Positions 50,375-60,272 are shown, numbered from the stretch's first letter. The stretch is 64,000 nt of DNA from an uncultured Bacteroidota bacterium (GCA_937894725.1 CALAYL010000055.1:57968-121967), one strand, 5' to 3'. Numbers and translations: made by a program. Notes: generated from the letters alone by a model not told the origin.

Positions 50375-51904
50375 ATGAATAAATATCTAAACCTTTTTGA
50401 TGTATCGCAGCAAGTAGATTACAAAACGGAAGTTTTGTCGGGGCTCACTGTAGCTCTCGCGCTCGTGCCGGAGGCAGTCGCATTTGCCTTAATAGCCGGT
50501 TTATCTCCTTTGACTGGTTTGTATGCAGCTTTTATGATGGGCTTGGTTACCTCTATTTTTGGTGGTCGCCCTGGTATGATTTCTGGTGCTACAGGTGCCG
50601 TGGCGGTCGTAATTGTAGTTTTAGCCAAATCGCATGGAGTAGAATACATTTTTGCAACCGTTATCTTAGCTGGATTAATTCAAATGTTGGCCGGTTTTTT
50701 GCGATTAGGAAAGCTCATTCGCTTGGTTCCACATCCTGTTATCTTTGGCTTTGTCAATGGTTTAGCGATTATCATTTTCATGTCGCAGCTTACTCAATTT
50801 AAAGACTCATCTGGCAATTGGTTGACAGGCGCATCGCTTTATATTTTTCTTGGTATGGTTTTGCTTACCATGGGGATTATATACGGATTGCCAAAACTCA
50901 CCAAGGCTATTCCTGCTTCACTTACTGCAATTCTAGTAGTGTTTGGCTTGGTTACTTGCTTAGGTGTAGAAACAAAAACGGTTGGCGATATAGCTTCTAT
51001 TCAAGGCGGGTTTCCTCCTTTTCATATTCCCAATATTCCCTTTACTATAGAAACGTTTATACTGATTTTACCCTATGCGGCTATTGTGGCAGGAGTAGGA
51101 TTGATAGAAAGTTTACTTACGCTCAATATCGTAGATGAAATAACCGAAACGCGAGGCAGAGGAAACAAAGAAGCGGTAGCACAAGGTGCAGCAAATATTT
51201 TATCGGGCTTATTTTCGGGTATGGGGGGGTGTGCTATGATTGGCCAAAGTTTGATCAATGTATCGAATGGTGCTCGAGCAAGACTATCTGGGATTGTAGC
51301 CTCGGTGATGTTGCTTGTGTTTGTCATGTTTGGTTCTAATTTGATTGAAAAAGTGCCTATGGCGGCATTAACGGGTTTGATGATTATGGTTTCTATCGGA
51401 ACATTTGAATGGGCAAGTTTGAAAATAGTGACCAAGATGCCGAAGTCGGATATTTTTGTGATGGTCATGGTTACTCTAGTCACTGTGATACTCCATAATC
51501 TTGCTTTGGCGGTTATCATCGGTGTTATTATTGCAGCCTTAGTTTTCGCATGGGACAATGCCAAACGAATCAGAGCTAGAAAGTCTATTGATGCCAATGG
51601 AGCAAAGCATTATGAAATTTATGGCCCATTGTTTTTTGCCTCTGTTACAGCATTTAACGAAAAATTTGATGTGTTAAACGACCCCGATGAAGTGATAATT
51701 GATTTTGCAGAAAGTCGTGTAGTAGATATGTCGGCTATAGAAGCACTCAATAAACTAACTGAACGTTATCACAAAGTAGGTAAGAAAGTCCATTTAAAGC
51801 ATTTAAGTACAGACTGCAAAGTGTTATTACAAAATGCAGAAGATATTATTGACGTTAATGTATTGGAAGATCCTACATATAGAGTGGCGGTAGATACCTT
51901 TTAA
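50375..51904 (+). CDS. SulP-family inorganic anion transporter with STAS domain
   Basis: 509 residues, sulfate/bicarbonate permease family. About ten to twelve membrane helices start with VDYKTEVLSGLTVALALVPEAVAFALIAG and GLYAAFMMGLVTSIFGGRPGMISGATGAVAVVI. GGMGGCAMIGQSLINV-like and ARLSGIVASVML follow (about 280-320). The STAS domain is about 410-509 (DEVIIDFAESRVVDMSAIEALNKLTERY). The STAS region is full length. Substrate could be sulfate, bicarbonate or chloride. Confidence 0.92.
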   Translation: MNKYLNLFDVSQQVDYKTEVLSGLTVALALVPEAVAFALIAGLSPLTGLYAAFMMGLVTSIFGGRPGMISGATGAVAVVIVVLAKSHGVEYIFATVILAGLIQMLAGFLRLGKLIRLVPHPVIFGFVNGLAIIIFMSQLTQFKDSSGNWLTGASLYIFLGMVLLTMGIIYGLPKLTKAIPASLTAILVVFGLVTCLGVETKTVGDIASIQGGFPPFHIPNIPFTIETFILILPYAAIVAGVGLIESLLTLNIVDEITETRGRGNKEAVAQGAANILSGLFSGMGGCAMIGQSLINVSNGARARLSGIVASVMLLVFVMFGSNLIEKVPMAALTGLMIMVSIGTFEWASLKIVTKMPKSDIFVMVMVTLVTVILHNLALAVIIGVIIAALVFAWDNAKRIRARKSIDANGAKHYEIYGPLFFASVTAFNEKFDVLNDPDEVIIDFAESRVVDMSAIEALNKLTERYHKVGKKVHLKHLSTDCKVLLQNAEDIIDVNVLEDPTYRVAVDTF

Positions 51905-52058
51905 TTTTTTCGATTTCAAAGTTTGAAAAGTTGATTTGTCCCATTCACAAGTTATACTTCGTTAAACTTGCGATAGAGGTATTGCGCTATAATAAAAACT
52001 CAGCAGTTGTAGTTATCGAACGTCATTACCAGCTTGAATCGTAAACTGGACTTCTCAT

Positions 52059-53405
52059 TTATTTATTGCCAATTTGAAACTCTAATCGAAGCACACGCTT
52101 AGTCGTAGGGGTAATTTTGAATCGCTCATCTAGGCGATGATTTACTAACCAGACAATTTTATCTCTATCGGCCAATATATAAACCCCTTCTTTATCTTTT
52201 ATCGAAAGTTTGATGTCTTTGAAATACTTGCTCACCTTTTTCTTTTTCATCCCCATACCAATTGGATAGAAATAATCGCCTACAAGCCATTGGCGCAATA
52301 GCAATGTATCGCTCAGTTTATCTTTGTCTAAAAAAACGATGTTTTGTTTTTCAGATAGCACTATGTCGGCTATAGCATACTCTTGCCATATGAGGAGTTG
52401 GTTTCCGAATGCTATTTGTCCTGTTTGATATAGAGGCAGCAGGGTAGGAGCGAATAGGGCATCCCTATTTTCTGACAAAATGAAGATATGTCTGTCTTTT
52501 ACTACTCGATGTGTTGGCGATAAAAATTGCTTACCCGAAATGCCATTTGCACATTCCATCATGGCCTCACATTGGTCCATATTAAACCCAAAGGGATGGA
52601 GGTAATCATAGAGCAGATATTCCGCATGAGGTGTTTTTTTCAAAAGCCCAATAGATATCGTTGTGCTGTCCTTTTTTTTGATAAATATCTTATCGATTTT
52701 TTTCGCCAAGAATATGTCATGGCTTTTTTCTAGCCATCGGTACAACTGCTGTTGAGCTAAAAGCGTATCTACAAATGCGGAATTTATATTCTCTAGTATC
52801 GGGATTACGTCTAGCCGCAGTTTATTGCGAGTATAGTCTGTTTTAGCGTTGCTGCTATCTGTTCTGTAGGTTATTTTTTTATCAGTAAGATAGGTAAATA
52901 TAGCATCGCTTTTTATTTGCAAAAGCGGACGAATGATGTCGTTTCTAATGGGCAACATTCCTCTCAAACCTTTGATACCAGTACCTCGTATAAAATTAGC
53001 TAACATTGTTTCTACTTGATCATCGGCATGGTGAGCGGTGGCTATATAATGGTATTTCTCTTCCTTTCTAACTTTCTCTAGCCATTCATACCTAAGTACT
53101 CGAGCCGCCTCTTGCACACCTATTTTGCGCTTTCCCATCTCTGCTTTAGTATCGAATGCAATGCTATAAAATGGTACGCCAAGTGAGTGAGCGATTTTCT
53201 CAACAAAAAGGGCATCTTCATCAGCATCTTCACCCCGCAGTTTAAAGTTGCAGTGCGCTACCCCTATTTTTGCATTCATTTCTACTAAAAGATGAAGTAA
53301 GGCCATAGAATCTTTACCACCACTCACAGCAACCAATATTCTTTTGTCGAGTAGGTGTATGTTTTCCTCTTTGCAATAGCGAATCACTCTTTCGGATATG
53401 TTCAT
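52059..53405 (-). CDS. tilS: tRNA(Ile)-lysidine synthase
   Basis: Converts C34 of tRNA-Ile(CAU) to lysidine so that it reads AUA. 448 residues from the ATG at 53403-53405; an ATG six codons upstream, overlapping the TPR gene, is an alternative. The PP-loop ILVAVSGGKDSMALLHLL is near residues 22-39. HCNFKLRGEDADEDALFVEKIA, ATAHHADDQVETMLANFIRGTGIKGLRGM and RPLLQIKSDAI are family signatures. The C-terminal domain (from about 345) is full length. It is paired with the TPR gene. Confidence 0.95.
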   Translation of the reverse strand: MNISERVIRYCKEENIHLLDKRILVAVSGGKDSMALLHLLVEMNAKIGVAHCNFKLRGEDADEDALFVEKIAHSLGVPFYSIAFDTKAEMGKRKIGVQEAARVLRYEWLEKVRKEEKYHYIATAHHADDQVETMLANFIRGTGIKGLRGMLPIRNDIIRPLLQIKSDAIFTYLTDKKITYRTDSSNAKTDYTRNKLRLDVIPILENINSAFVDTLLAQQQLYRWLEKSHDIFLAKKIDKIFIKKKDSTTISIGLLKKTPHAEYLLYDYLHPFGFNMDQCEAMMECANGISGKQFLSPTHRVVKDRHIFILSENRDALFAPTLLPLYQTGQIAFGNQLLIWQEYAIADIVLSEKQNIVFLDKDKLSDTLLLRQWLVGDYFYPIGMGMKKKKVSKYFKDIKLSIKDKEGVYILADRDKIVWLVNHRLDERFKITPTTKRVLRLEFQIGNK

Positions 53406-53415
53406 TTTTTTATTT

Positions 53416-53736
53416 TTAATCATCGAGAAGTGATAATGCCTCTTCGAGTTCAGCTTTTGTTTTAAAATCCCTAGTAGTCTGTGCTAACGTTATGCCTTTT
53501 ATATAAACATCTTCCGCGTTTTTTGTTTGATTTAGTTTTTCGAAAGCTATCCCCATTTGATAATAAGTGGGTAAGTAATCTGGGTGCTGTGCTATCAATT
53601 TTTCAAAAAATAACAGTGCCTTATCACACTCTTCTTCTGCCAAATATTCTAGTCCTAATGCGTACATCGGGAAGGGGTCATTGGGCAGTTTGAGACTCAT
53701 TTCCTCTAGTTTTGAAATTCTTAACGCTTTATCCAT
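53416..53736 (-). CDS. Small TPR-repeat protein
   Basis: 106 residues with about two tetratricopeptide repeats: PFPMYALGLEYLAEEECDKALLFFEKLIAQHP and YLPTYYQMGIAFEKLNQTKNAEDVYIKGITLA (positions about 22-85). The protein is soluble. It lies 10 bp before tilS in the same unit. Role unknown; protein-protein binding is expected of TPRs. Confidence 0.87.
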   Translation of the reverse strand: MDKALRISKLEEMSLKLPNDPFPMYALGLEYLAEEECDKALLFFEKLIAQHPDYLPTYYQMGIAFEKLNQTKNAEDVYIKGITLAQTTRDFKTKAELEEALSLLDD

Positions 53737-53766
53737 CTTATCATTAACTATTTTACCAAACGTTCG

Positions 53767-53798
53767 TTTGGTATTTTTAAAACCTTTATCTACTTTAG
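53767..53798 (+). promoter_or_regulatory. Promoter of etfBA
   Basis: TTTG (53767-53770) and TACTTTAG (53791-53798, one base off TAnnTTTG) are 20 nt apart and 26 bp upstream of etfB. Confidence 0.5.
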
Positions 53799-53824
53799 CT
53801 CCGCAAAACTAAAAAATAAACAAC

Positions 53825-54562
53825 ATGAAAATCCTAGTACCTATCAGTAAAGTGCCAGATACTACATCTAAAATCGCTTTTACTGACAATAATTCTAAGT
53901 TCAACACAGACAATGTTCAATTTATCATCAACCCTACCGATGAGTGGTATGCACTCACCAAAGCACTAGAGCTAAAAGAGGCTGGCAAAGCTACTGAAGT
54001 TGTGGTAATCAATGTGGGTCTTGCTGAAAACGAACAAATTATTCGTAAGGCACTTGCTATCGGTGCAGATAGTGCTATCAGAGTAGATTTAGATCCTACT
54101 GATGCATTTCAAGTAGCTGCTGAAATAGCCGCTAATGCAACAGGTTTCGACCTTGTAATCACAGGTAAAGAAACTATAGACTACAATAGCTTTGAAGTAG
54201 GTGGTATGATAGCTGAATTTATGGGCTGTAATGCAGTAGCACTCGTTTCAAAACTTGATGTAGAGGGTTCTAAAGCAACCGCAACACGCGATATCGAAGG
54301 TGGTACAGAAACTGTAGAAATCGGTTTGCCTGCAGTAGTTTGTGCTACTAAAGATTTGGCAGCAGCACGTATTCCAAACATGAAAGGTATCATGGGCGCT
54401 AGAAGCAAGCCGCTGAGTGTAGTGGCTGCAAGCACTACTGAACAGGTGACTAAAATCACTTCATATATACTACCTGACAAAGCGAAGGAGTGTAAGTACG
54501 TTTCTGCAGATAATGTAGAGGAACTTGTGAGATTGTTGCATGAAGAAGCAAAAGTTATTTAA
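53825..54562 (+). CDS. etfB: Electron transfer flavoprotein, beta subunit
   Basis: 245 residues; binds AMP and forms the ETF heterodimer that takes electrons from acyl-CoA dehydrogenases. Motifs are MKILVPISKVPDTTSKIAF, FIINPTDEWYALTKALELKEAG, RKALAIGADSAIRVD, the AMP-site VITGKETIDYNSFEVGGMIAEFMG, and LPAVVCATKDLAAARIPNMKGIM. etfA follows after 32 bp. In this genome electrons probably pass on to menaquinone; ETF-quinone oxidoreductase is not in the window. Confidence 0.95.
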   Translation: MKILVPISKVPDTTSKIAFTDNNSKFNTDNVQFIINPTDEWYALTKALELKEAGKATEVVVINVGLAENEQIIRKALAIGADSAIRVDLDPTDAFQVAAEIAANATGFDLVITGKETIDYNSFEVGGMIAEFMGCNAVALVSKLDVEGSKATATRDIEGGTETVEIGLPAVVCATKDLAAARIPNMKGIMGARSKPLSVVAASTTEQVTKITSYILPDKAKECKYVSADNVEELVRLLHEEAKVI

Positions 54563-54594
54563 TCATCGTTTTAAAATAAATATAAAATAAATAT

Positions 54595-55569
54595 ATGTCA
54601 GTATTAGCATTTATAGAAGTAGAAGAAGGTAAAGTAAAAAAGGCATCTTGGGAAGCCGCATACTATGCTAGCAAAACAGCAGAAAAAGCAGGAACGGAAG
54701 CAGTCGCGGTAGTGTTGGGCGAAGCAACAGCAGAAGAGTTAAGCCAATTAGGAAGTTATGGAGTGAAAAAAGTGTGGCACGCAGCAGACGCTCGTTTCAA
54801 ATCGTTTGACTCTAAAGCTTACGCAAAAGCGGTGAGTGAAGCAGTAGAGGCAGCAGGCGCTACGGTAGTCGTACTGTCATTTAACCAAAACGGAAAATTA
54901 TTAGCACCGAGAGTGGCGGTAAGATTAAAAGCAGGTTATATTCCTGGAGCTGGCGAATTGCCAACTTTTGAAAGTGACCAACTTTCAGCTACAAAAAATG
55001 TATTTTCGGGAAAAGCAAAAGCAGTTTATGCTACAAGTACAGCCAAGAAAGTCGTAGCCGTAAGTCCAAATTCACTATCGCCTGTAAAGGGAGATGGGTC
55101 TGCTACGATAGAAGCATTTTCACCAGCAATGAACGATACAGATTTTGGTACTGTAGTGAAATCAGTAGATAAACTGACTGGTCAAGTGCCACTTACTGAA
55201 GCAGACATCGTAGTATCGGCAGGAAGAGGACTTAAAGGTCCTGAAAACTGGGGTATGATTGAAGAGTTAGCCAAAGAAATGGGAGCTGCTACCGCATGTT
55301 CGCGCCCTGTATCTGACGTAGATTGGAGACCACACCATGAGCACGTAGGTCAGACTGGATATACCGTGAAGCCAAACTTGTACATCGCAGTAGGTATTTC
55401 TGGTGCTATCCAACACTTAGCGGGAGTAAATCAGTCTAAAGTAATCGTTGTAATCAATACAGATCCAGAAGCTCCATTTTTCAAAGCAGCAGACTATGGT
55501 ATCGTAGGCGATGCTTTTGATATAGTGCCGAAATTTATCGAAGCATACAAAAAGATGAAAGCGTCTTAA
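54595..55569 (+). CDS. etfA: Electron transfer flavoprotein, alpha subunit
   Basis: 324 residues. The FAD domain is in the C-terminal half with VVSAGRGLKGPENWGMIEELAKEMGAATACSRPVSDVDW near 204-242, QTGYTVKPNLYIAVGISGAIQHLAGV near 251-276 and INTDPEAPFFKAADYGIVGD near 284-303. This is the complete family signature. It is co-transcribed with etfB, and a strong terminator follows. Confidence 0.96.
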   Translation: MSVLAFIEVEEGKVKKASWEAAYYASKTAEKAGTEAVAVVLGEATAEELSQLGSYGVKKVWHAADARFKSFDSKAYAKAVSEAVEAAGATVVVLSFNQNGKLLAPRVAVRLKAGYIPGAGELPTFESDQLSATKNVFSGKAKAVYATSTAKKVVAVSPNSLSPVKGDGSATIEAFSPAMNDTDFGTVVKSVDKLTGQVPLTEADIVVSAGRGLKGPENWGMIEELAKEMGAATACSRPVSDVDWRPHHEHVGQTGYTVKPNLYIAVGISGAIQHLAGVNQSKVIVVINTDPEAPFFKAADYGIVGDAFDIVPKFIEAYKKMKAS

Positions 55570-55591
55570 TCCTTCATTAAGCATAAAATTT

Positions 55592-55631
55592 AAAGGGTCG
55601 AAGCAACAATGCTGTTTCGACCCTTTTTTAT
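55592..55631 (+). terminator. Terminator after etfA
   Basis: The stem AAAGGGTCGAA (55592-55602) pairs with TTCGACCCTTT (55616-55626), with a 13-nt loop followed by T. Confidence 0.93.
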
Positions 55632-55687
55632 TTGGTTTCAGCCTTATATATCACTCAAATGAAAAGGTATAAGCAGCACTCAAAAAT

Positions 55688-58660
55688 TTACATTTTGATA
55701 AACCTACGAGTTGCACTCCCATTCTCGGATACTATTTGGACTAGGTAAGTACCAGATGAAAGCATTGATACATCTATACTTTTTTCATCTAAGTAGGTAT
55801 TGATATACATTTTTTTGCCCACTAAATCATATACTTCTATCGAGCTCATTTTTGAGTCAGTGGCTATATATAAAGTAGAATTTGTAGGGTTTGGATAAAT
55901 ATCCAAATTGATACGTTCTGTTAGTTTGTTCACTCCCAAAGCGCGGGAACCATTAGCAAACCACACTGGCCATTTTGCTTCATTGATAATGATGATAGCT
56001 GAGGAAGCTACACCTGTGATTTTATTTGTAGCTAGATCGATAACACCTACCACGGGAACACTGCTTGTGTTGCTTGAACTGAACGCCACCTTGTTATCTA
56101 GTGGGGAATATGAAGGAGTGCCTAGCATACCATTATCGAAAATAGTTTGAATATCTCCTGTTTCTAAATTCACACCTAAAATTAAATTTTGGCTAGTATT
56201 GCTATTGATATAATCAAAGGCTACAATATAAGGTGAGTTTTTTGCGAAGGTAGGGTTACCCACGCTTTCGCCCTGATCTATCTGATTAAATATTTTTTGA
56301 ATATTGCCCGTACCAAATGACGAGCCATTCCATACCTCGATGATACCAATATCCCAAAATGAAAGTTTCTGTCCGCCACTTCCATTGATTTCATTGTACG
56401 AATCATACATTACATATTTTCCACTCACGTCCCACTCTAGCACATCAGCATACAATACACCACCCGATTTTACACCCTGTGCTGTTGTCGGTATGTAAAG
56501 TTGAAATTTTCTCCATTGATTGAGTGAACTAGAATATACATAAATAGAGGTATCTGCATATTTCGATATGGCAGCTAAGTTGTTTCCATCTTTTGATACG
56601 GCTACGTTGTCAAAAAAATTATCTGTGGTTAATTTAGTTTGCGTAAATGGTGATGTCAGCAATACAGAGTAAATATTATTGTCTGTACCTACAAAAAAAG
56701 CAATGCTACCATCATCGGTTACAGAAGCTTTGCGATTTAATGGTACTTGCGAGAGCGGCTGAAATACACTCGCAGCCGAAGTAGTAAGATATAGTGTATT
56801 GTTATCTGTAGCATCTGTATTTACAATCAACATACGCTCGGCACCTGGATTGCTCGGCAATGTGGGTTGATAATTGCCACCACTGCCATCAAGAATACCC
56901 ACCGCATCAAATGATTGTTTCACGGTGTTTACTTCAGTTGAATTAGCGCCATGGATATCGCTAGCCGCCTTCACTACAGCAAGGCGTAAATCAATAAATT
57001 TAGAGGATTTGGTTAGATAAAGCGAAAGTGCTTTGTAGTAAATCTGCTCTGCCTTAGCTTTAGTAATAGTAGAGGCTATAAGATAAAATGCTTTATTCGG
57101 AATGCCACTATTGATATGCACACCTCCATTATCTTGAGTGCCACTATATTGCTCATTTACATGGGCGGGCTGATATCCAGGACTGCTGAGCGAACTGCCG
57201 CCATTATGTGGGTCTTGCATATTGCGTAGTGCTCCCGATGGGAAAGCACTTAGTTTTACTACATCTTCACCCAGAAGATAATTTTGTCCTTCGATCAACA
57301 CCCCAAAAACATCTGCCATGGATTCATTGATAGCGCCAGATTCTCCGCTATATTCAAGTCCTGACGTATTTTGAATTACACCATGTGTCATTTCATGGCC
57401 GCCTACATCTAGTCCGCCTGGTAATGGTTTAAAATCTGTAGCACCATTACCATAGAACATATATTTTCCATTCCAAAAAGCATTATCCAAACCACCTCCA
57501 TTGTCGTCAGCTACATTGATAAAGGATACTACATCGCCTCCTTTTCCATCTATTGAATTCCGATTAAATTTAGATTTGAAATAGTCGTAAGATAAAGATG
57601 CATTGTAATGTGCTGAAACAGCTTTTGATGACCATGTGTTGTTATTTGTAGAAGTTATTTCAACATAAGAAGGATTATTCAAATTTGTGTTTTGCAAATC
57701 AAGCGTTGTTATAATGCCGCTACCATCTGCGGGTTTAGAGGTGGTAGTACCTGTGTACATAGGTTTGGTAGCATTTATCAAATAATGGGTTCCATTCGCA
57801 TTAAACGCATTAACTATTCTTGAAACTCCATTCAAGTCATTTGCACTGGTAGTAGTAGGACCTACTGTACAAGTATGGTCAAACTTTTTTAGAATTTCGC
57901 CAGTATTTGCATCTACAAAATACTCCCAATGGTGTAGTATATTCGGGCGAACAGAAATATGCCATACTAGATGCATTTCATTAATATTTTCGGCATTTGG
58001 CATGACTGCTTTTGTTGTTTCGAAACGTTCTAACTTCAATTCTTTTTGCACATTTAAACCAGCTTCGCTAAATACGAACTTTAGCTCCATGTCAGATTTG
58101 ACCAACTGTTCGGCTGCTTGCTGTGAAAATAAAGCTTGTGTATTGAGGGTGGGTGTTGGCACCATTCGTCCATTAAAATAAATGGTCCCATCCTTTTGGA
58201 AGTGAAGCCAAGCTTGTGCTCCATGGATATTGACCCCATTTACATTTTGCTGCAACTTTATATGCCGATTGCCAAGTTCGTCTGTTTCTTGAAACAAAAT
58301 AACGAGGTCTTTATAGCCTTCTTTTAATTTCAAATAGGGCTGTAATATCGAAAATGTTTCAGATAAATAAAGTGTAGTTTTTAATGGAGAAAAATCACCA
58401 CTAAAGCTATTGATTTTAATACCATCAATGGCTATTGGCATGCCTGTACTTTTATCCCTCGTCATTTCCCAAGCAGGATTGTTTAATACAAGATTTCCCA
58501 TATAGGAACTTAATATTGTACCACGTTGTGTACTATAAGGGAATGTAGCCGTTTGGGTAGTTGCAGACTTTAGTGATTTTCCTGCAAAAGTGCTTTGTTG
58601 TTGTGCCGTGAGTATAGTATGTATAAAAAGGGCGACAAAAATGGGTAATATTCTTTTCAT
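55688..58660 (-). CDS. M4-family (thermolysin-like) metalloprotease with T9SS C-terminal sorting domain
   Basis: 990 residues, secreted. Signal peptide 1-19; FTP/PepSY-type propeptide about 60-255; M4 catalytic domain about 265-590 with zinc motif HEMTH (422-426), third ligand E446 in NESMAD, and catalytic His H515 in GGVHIN. A beta-propeller-like region follows about 600-900 (repeats such as NLAAISKYADTSIYVYSS and NSPYIVAFDYINSN). The type A T9SS sorting domain is at about 915-990 (DIYPNPTNSTLYI, IEVYDLVGKKMY, SSGTYLVQIVSENG). It is thus exported through the outer membrane, where PorT (5.5 kb) would act. The propeller between protease and tail is more than a plain M4 enzyme needs. Confidence 0.94.
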   Translation of the reverse strand: MKRILPIFVALFIHTILTAQQQSTFAGKSLKSATTQTATFPYSTQRGTILSSYMGNLVLNNPAWEMTRDKSTGMPIAIDGIKINSFSGDFSPLKTTLYLSETFSILQPYLKLKEGYKDLVILFQETDELGNRHIKLQQNVNGVNIHGAQAWLHFQKDGTIYFNGRMVPTPTLNTQALFSQQAAEQLVKSDMELKFVFSEAGLNVQKELKLERFETTKAVMPNAENINEMHLVWHISVRPNILHHWEYFVDANTGEILKKFDHTCTVGPTTTSANDLNGVSRIVNAFNANGTHYLINATKPMYTGTTTSKPADGSGIITTLDLQNTNLNNPSYVEITSTNNNTWSSKAVSAHYNASLSYDYFKSKFNRNSIDGKGGDVVSFINVADDNGGGLDNAFWNGKYMFYGNGATDFKPLPGGLDVGGHEMTHGVIQNTSGLEYSGESGAINESMADVFGVLIEGQNYLLGEDVVKLSAFPSGALRNMQDPHNGGSSLSSPGYQPAHVNEQYSGTQDNGGVHINSGIPNKAFYLIASTITKAKAEQIYYKALSLYLTKSSKFIDLRLAVVKAASDIHGANSTEVNTVKQSFDAVGILDGSGGNYQPTLPSNPGAERMLIVNTDATDNNTLYLTTSAASVFQPLSQVPLNRKASVTDDGSIAFFVGTDNNIYSVLLTSPFTQTKLTTDNFFDNVAVSKDGNNLAAISKYADTSIYVYSSSLNQWRKFQLYIPTTAQGVKSGGVLYADVLEWDVSGKYVMYDSYNEINGSGGQKLSFWDIGIIEVWNGSSFGTGNIQKIFNQIDQGESVGNPTFAKNSPYIVAFDYINSNTSQNLILGVNLETGDIQTIFDNGMLGTPSYSPLDNKVAFSSSNTSSVPVVGVIDLATNKITGVASSAIIIINEAKWPVWFANGSRALGVNKLTERINLDIYPNPTNSTLYIATDSKMSSIEVYDLVGKKMYINTYLDEKSIDVSMLSSGTYLVQIVSENGSATRRFIKM

Positions 58661-58687
58661 GCTTTTTAGGTTTAAATGATTTGAAAA

Positions 58688-59137
58688 TTATTTTTTAAAT
58701 GTACTGACCAATACTTTTATTTCATCATATAAATTAATGAAATCTGCTGGTGGTGAAGCTTTACTTCCTCCCCATACCTGCTTTTTCATTTGTTCGTTTT
58801 TACCAAACGAAAGTGTCTTGTACATATTTCCAGGATCATTGATAGCTATCTTATCCCAGTCAATATTACCAGCTTTTATAAACAACTCTTTTACCACTTT
58901 TGCTTTCAATTGACCAATGGAAGTTGTTTTGTCTGGAGTAAAACCAGAAGATGAAAAAACTTGACCATTTTCAAGTATCGTAAATATCGTCTCTGCACCT
59001 GTAAACCCACCTCCACTACTTACTACAAGCATATTTTTTTTATATTCTGTTATGGACGTTACTTTCTCGACAGATTTACAAGATGCCATCAAAACTATGG
59101 CGACACTAAACAAAGAGAGTAAACTCGATTTTTGCAT
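58688..59137 (-). CDS. Hypothetical lipoprotein
   Basis: 149 residues. A lipoprotein signal (SLFSVAIVLMASC, lipid Cys 20) is followed by a soluble domain with SSGGGFTGAETIFTILENGQVFSSSG and a C-terminal KQVWGGSKASPPADFINLYDEI. Proteins with this FTGAETxYTI-type strand pair are common as small Bacteroidota lipoproteins, but I know no function. It lies 28 bp upstream of the metalloprotease gene on the same strand and could be co-transcribed. Confidence 0.78.
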   Translation of the reverse strand: MQKSSLLSLFSVAIVLMASCKSVEKVTSITEYKKNMLVVSSGGGFTGAETIFTILENGQVFSSSGFTPDKTTSIGQLKAKVVKELFIKAGNIDWDKIAINDPGNMYKTLSFGKNEQMKKQVWGGSKASPPADFINLYDEIKVLVSTFKK

Positions 59138-59348
59138 ATTGAGATAGATTATATTTAAAAATATACATTATAAATTGGCAAAACAAATTTTTTCAACCAA
59201 TTGAAGAAAATGCTTATCTAATTTGAGCTAGATTTTGTAGAGATTTATTTTATGATTAAATACTACTTATTGAAGCTAATAGAACTTCACTATATTTGGT
59301 TATTGGATGTAGAAAATGGGCTGCCTTCATTAAATAAAATCAATATAT

Positions 59349-60113
59349 ATGTCAGAAAACCACTTTGTTCAGTTCGCCATCAGCCTTGCTCAAAAAGCAG
59401 GTCTGTATTTAATGGAGAACTTTGGAGACGTTCATCCGCACTCTGAAAAAGAGTCATTTCACAGCATCGTGACTTCTCATGATATAGCAGTCGAAAAATT
59501 AATTATGGATTCCATAAAACGTACTTATCCTTCACATGGTATATTATCAGAAGAGAGTGGGGCAACTATCGGTGAAAGCGATTACCTGTGGGTTATAGAC
59601 CCACTTGATGGCAGTAGTTATTTTGCTCGTGGCCTGCCTAATTTTTCTGTTGCTATTGCTTTGTTATATAAAAACGAAGTGATATTGGGAGTAATAGATA
59701 ATCCTGTATATAAAGAAACATTTTACGCAACTAAAAGGGGAGGAGCATTTCTAAACAAACAACCCATCAAAGTTTCAGATACTCCAACGCTATCATCTGC
59801 CATAATTAATTTTGGACATAGATATCTACGTCTGCCAATGTATCAACCATTTTCAGGAGAGCTATTAAAAGCAGTTCGTTCTATTCATGGCGGTGGTTCA
59901 TGTGCTCAAGAGCTCTGTCAAATAGCTTGTGGGCGTACCGATGGGCTTATCACAGTCAATCAATCTCCTTGGGATTTCTTATCCGGGAAAATAATTTTGG
60001 AAGAAGCTGGTGGAAAACTAAAAAAGCTAAACGGAACTGAAATTTCGATAGAGGATACATTGAAAATGAAAACAGATATCGTAGCGTCTAATGGAAAATT
60101 AGCTTTCGAATGA
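59349..60113 (+). CDS. Inositol-monophosphatase-family protein
   Basis: 254 residues, Mg-dependent lithium-sensitive phosphatase superfamily. Motifs are HGILSEESGA near 63-72 (metal Glu), VIDPLDGSSYFARGLPNFSVAIAL at 82-105 (D84, D87) and WDFLSGKIILEEAGGKLKKLNG in the last 60 residues. The substrate could be inositol phosphate, a histidinol phosphate or a nucleotide; the GSCAQELCQIACGRTDGLI segment is typical of IMPase/HisN-type members. It is distinct from cysQ at 13.2 kb. Confidence 0.9.
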   Translation: MSENHFVQFAISLAQKAGLYLMENFGDVHPHSEKESFHSIVTSHDIAVEKLIMDSIKRTYPSHGILSEESGATIGESDYLWVIDPLDGSSYFARGLPNFSVAIALLYKNEVILGVIDNPVYKETFYATKRGGAFLNKQPIKVSDTPTLSSAIINFGHRYLRLPMYQPFSGELLKAVRSIHGGGSCAQELCQIACGRTDGLITVNQSPWDFLSGKIILEEAGGKLKKLNGTEISIEDTLKMKTDIVASNGKLAFE

Positions 60114-60242
60114 ACCACTTTTGGTATTTGGACTTGACTAGAGTATGTTAAAATTCAATGCTTATTTCAATAATAAAAACGGACTTTTCCCCTGCCATCT
60201 ACTCTTTACTTCACTCACAAAACAATTTGTTTATAAAATAGG

Positions 60243-60272
60243 TTGATTTATACGTAGTCTCTGTTATTTTTG
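60243..60272 (+). promoter_or_regulatory. Promoter of the nuo operon
   Basis: TTG (60243-60245) and TATTTTTG (60265-60272) are 19 nt apart, the consensus spacing for Bacteroidota primary sigma factor, and end 16 bp before nuoA. Confidence 0.72.

Noticed and set aside
59252..59446. 64-codon plus-strand frame
   Set aside because: It overlaps the start of the inositol-monophosphatase-family gene in another frame, and its translation has no recognisable pattern.
13167..60113. cysQ (13.2 kb) and the 59.3 kb phosphatase as a recent duplication
   Set aside because: They share only the superfamily motifs (DP(I/L)DG(T/S)); the rest differs, so they are old paralogues with separate roles.
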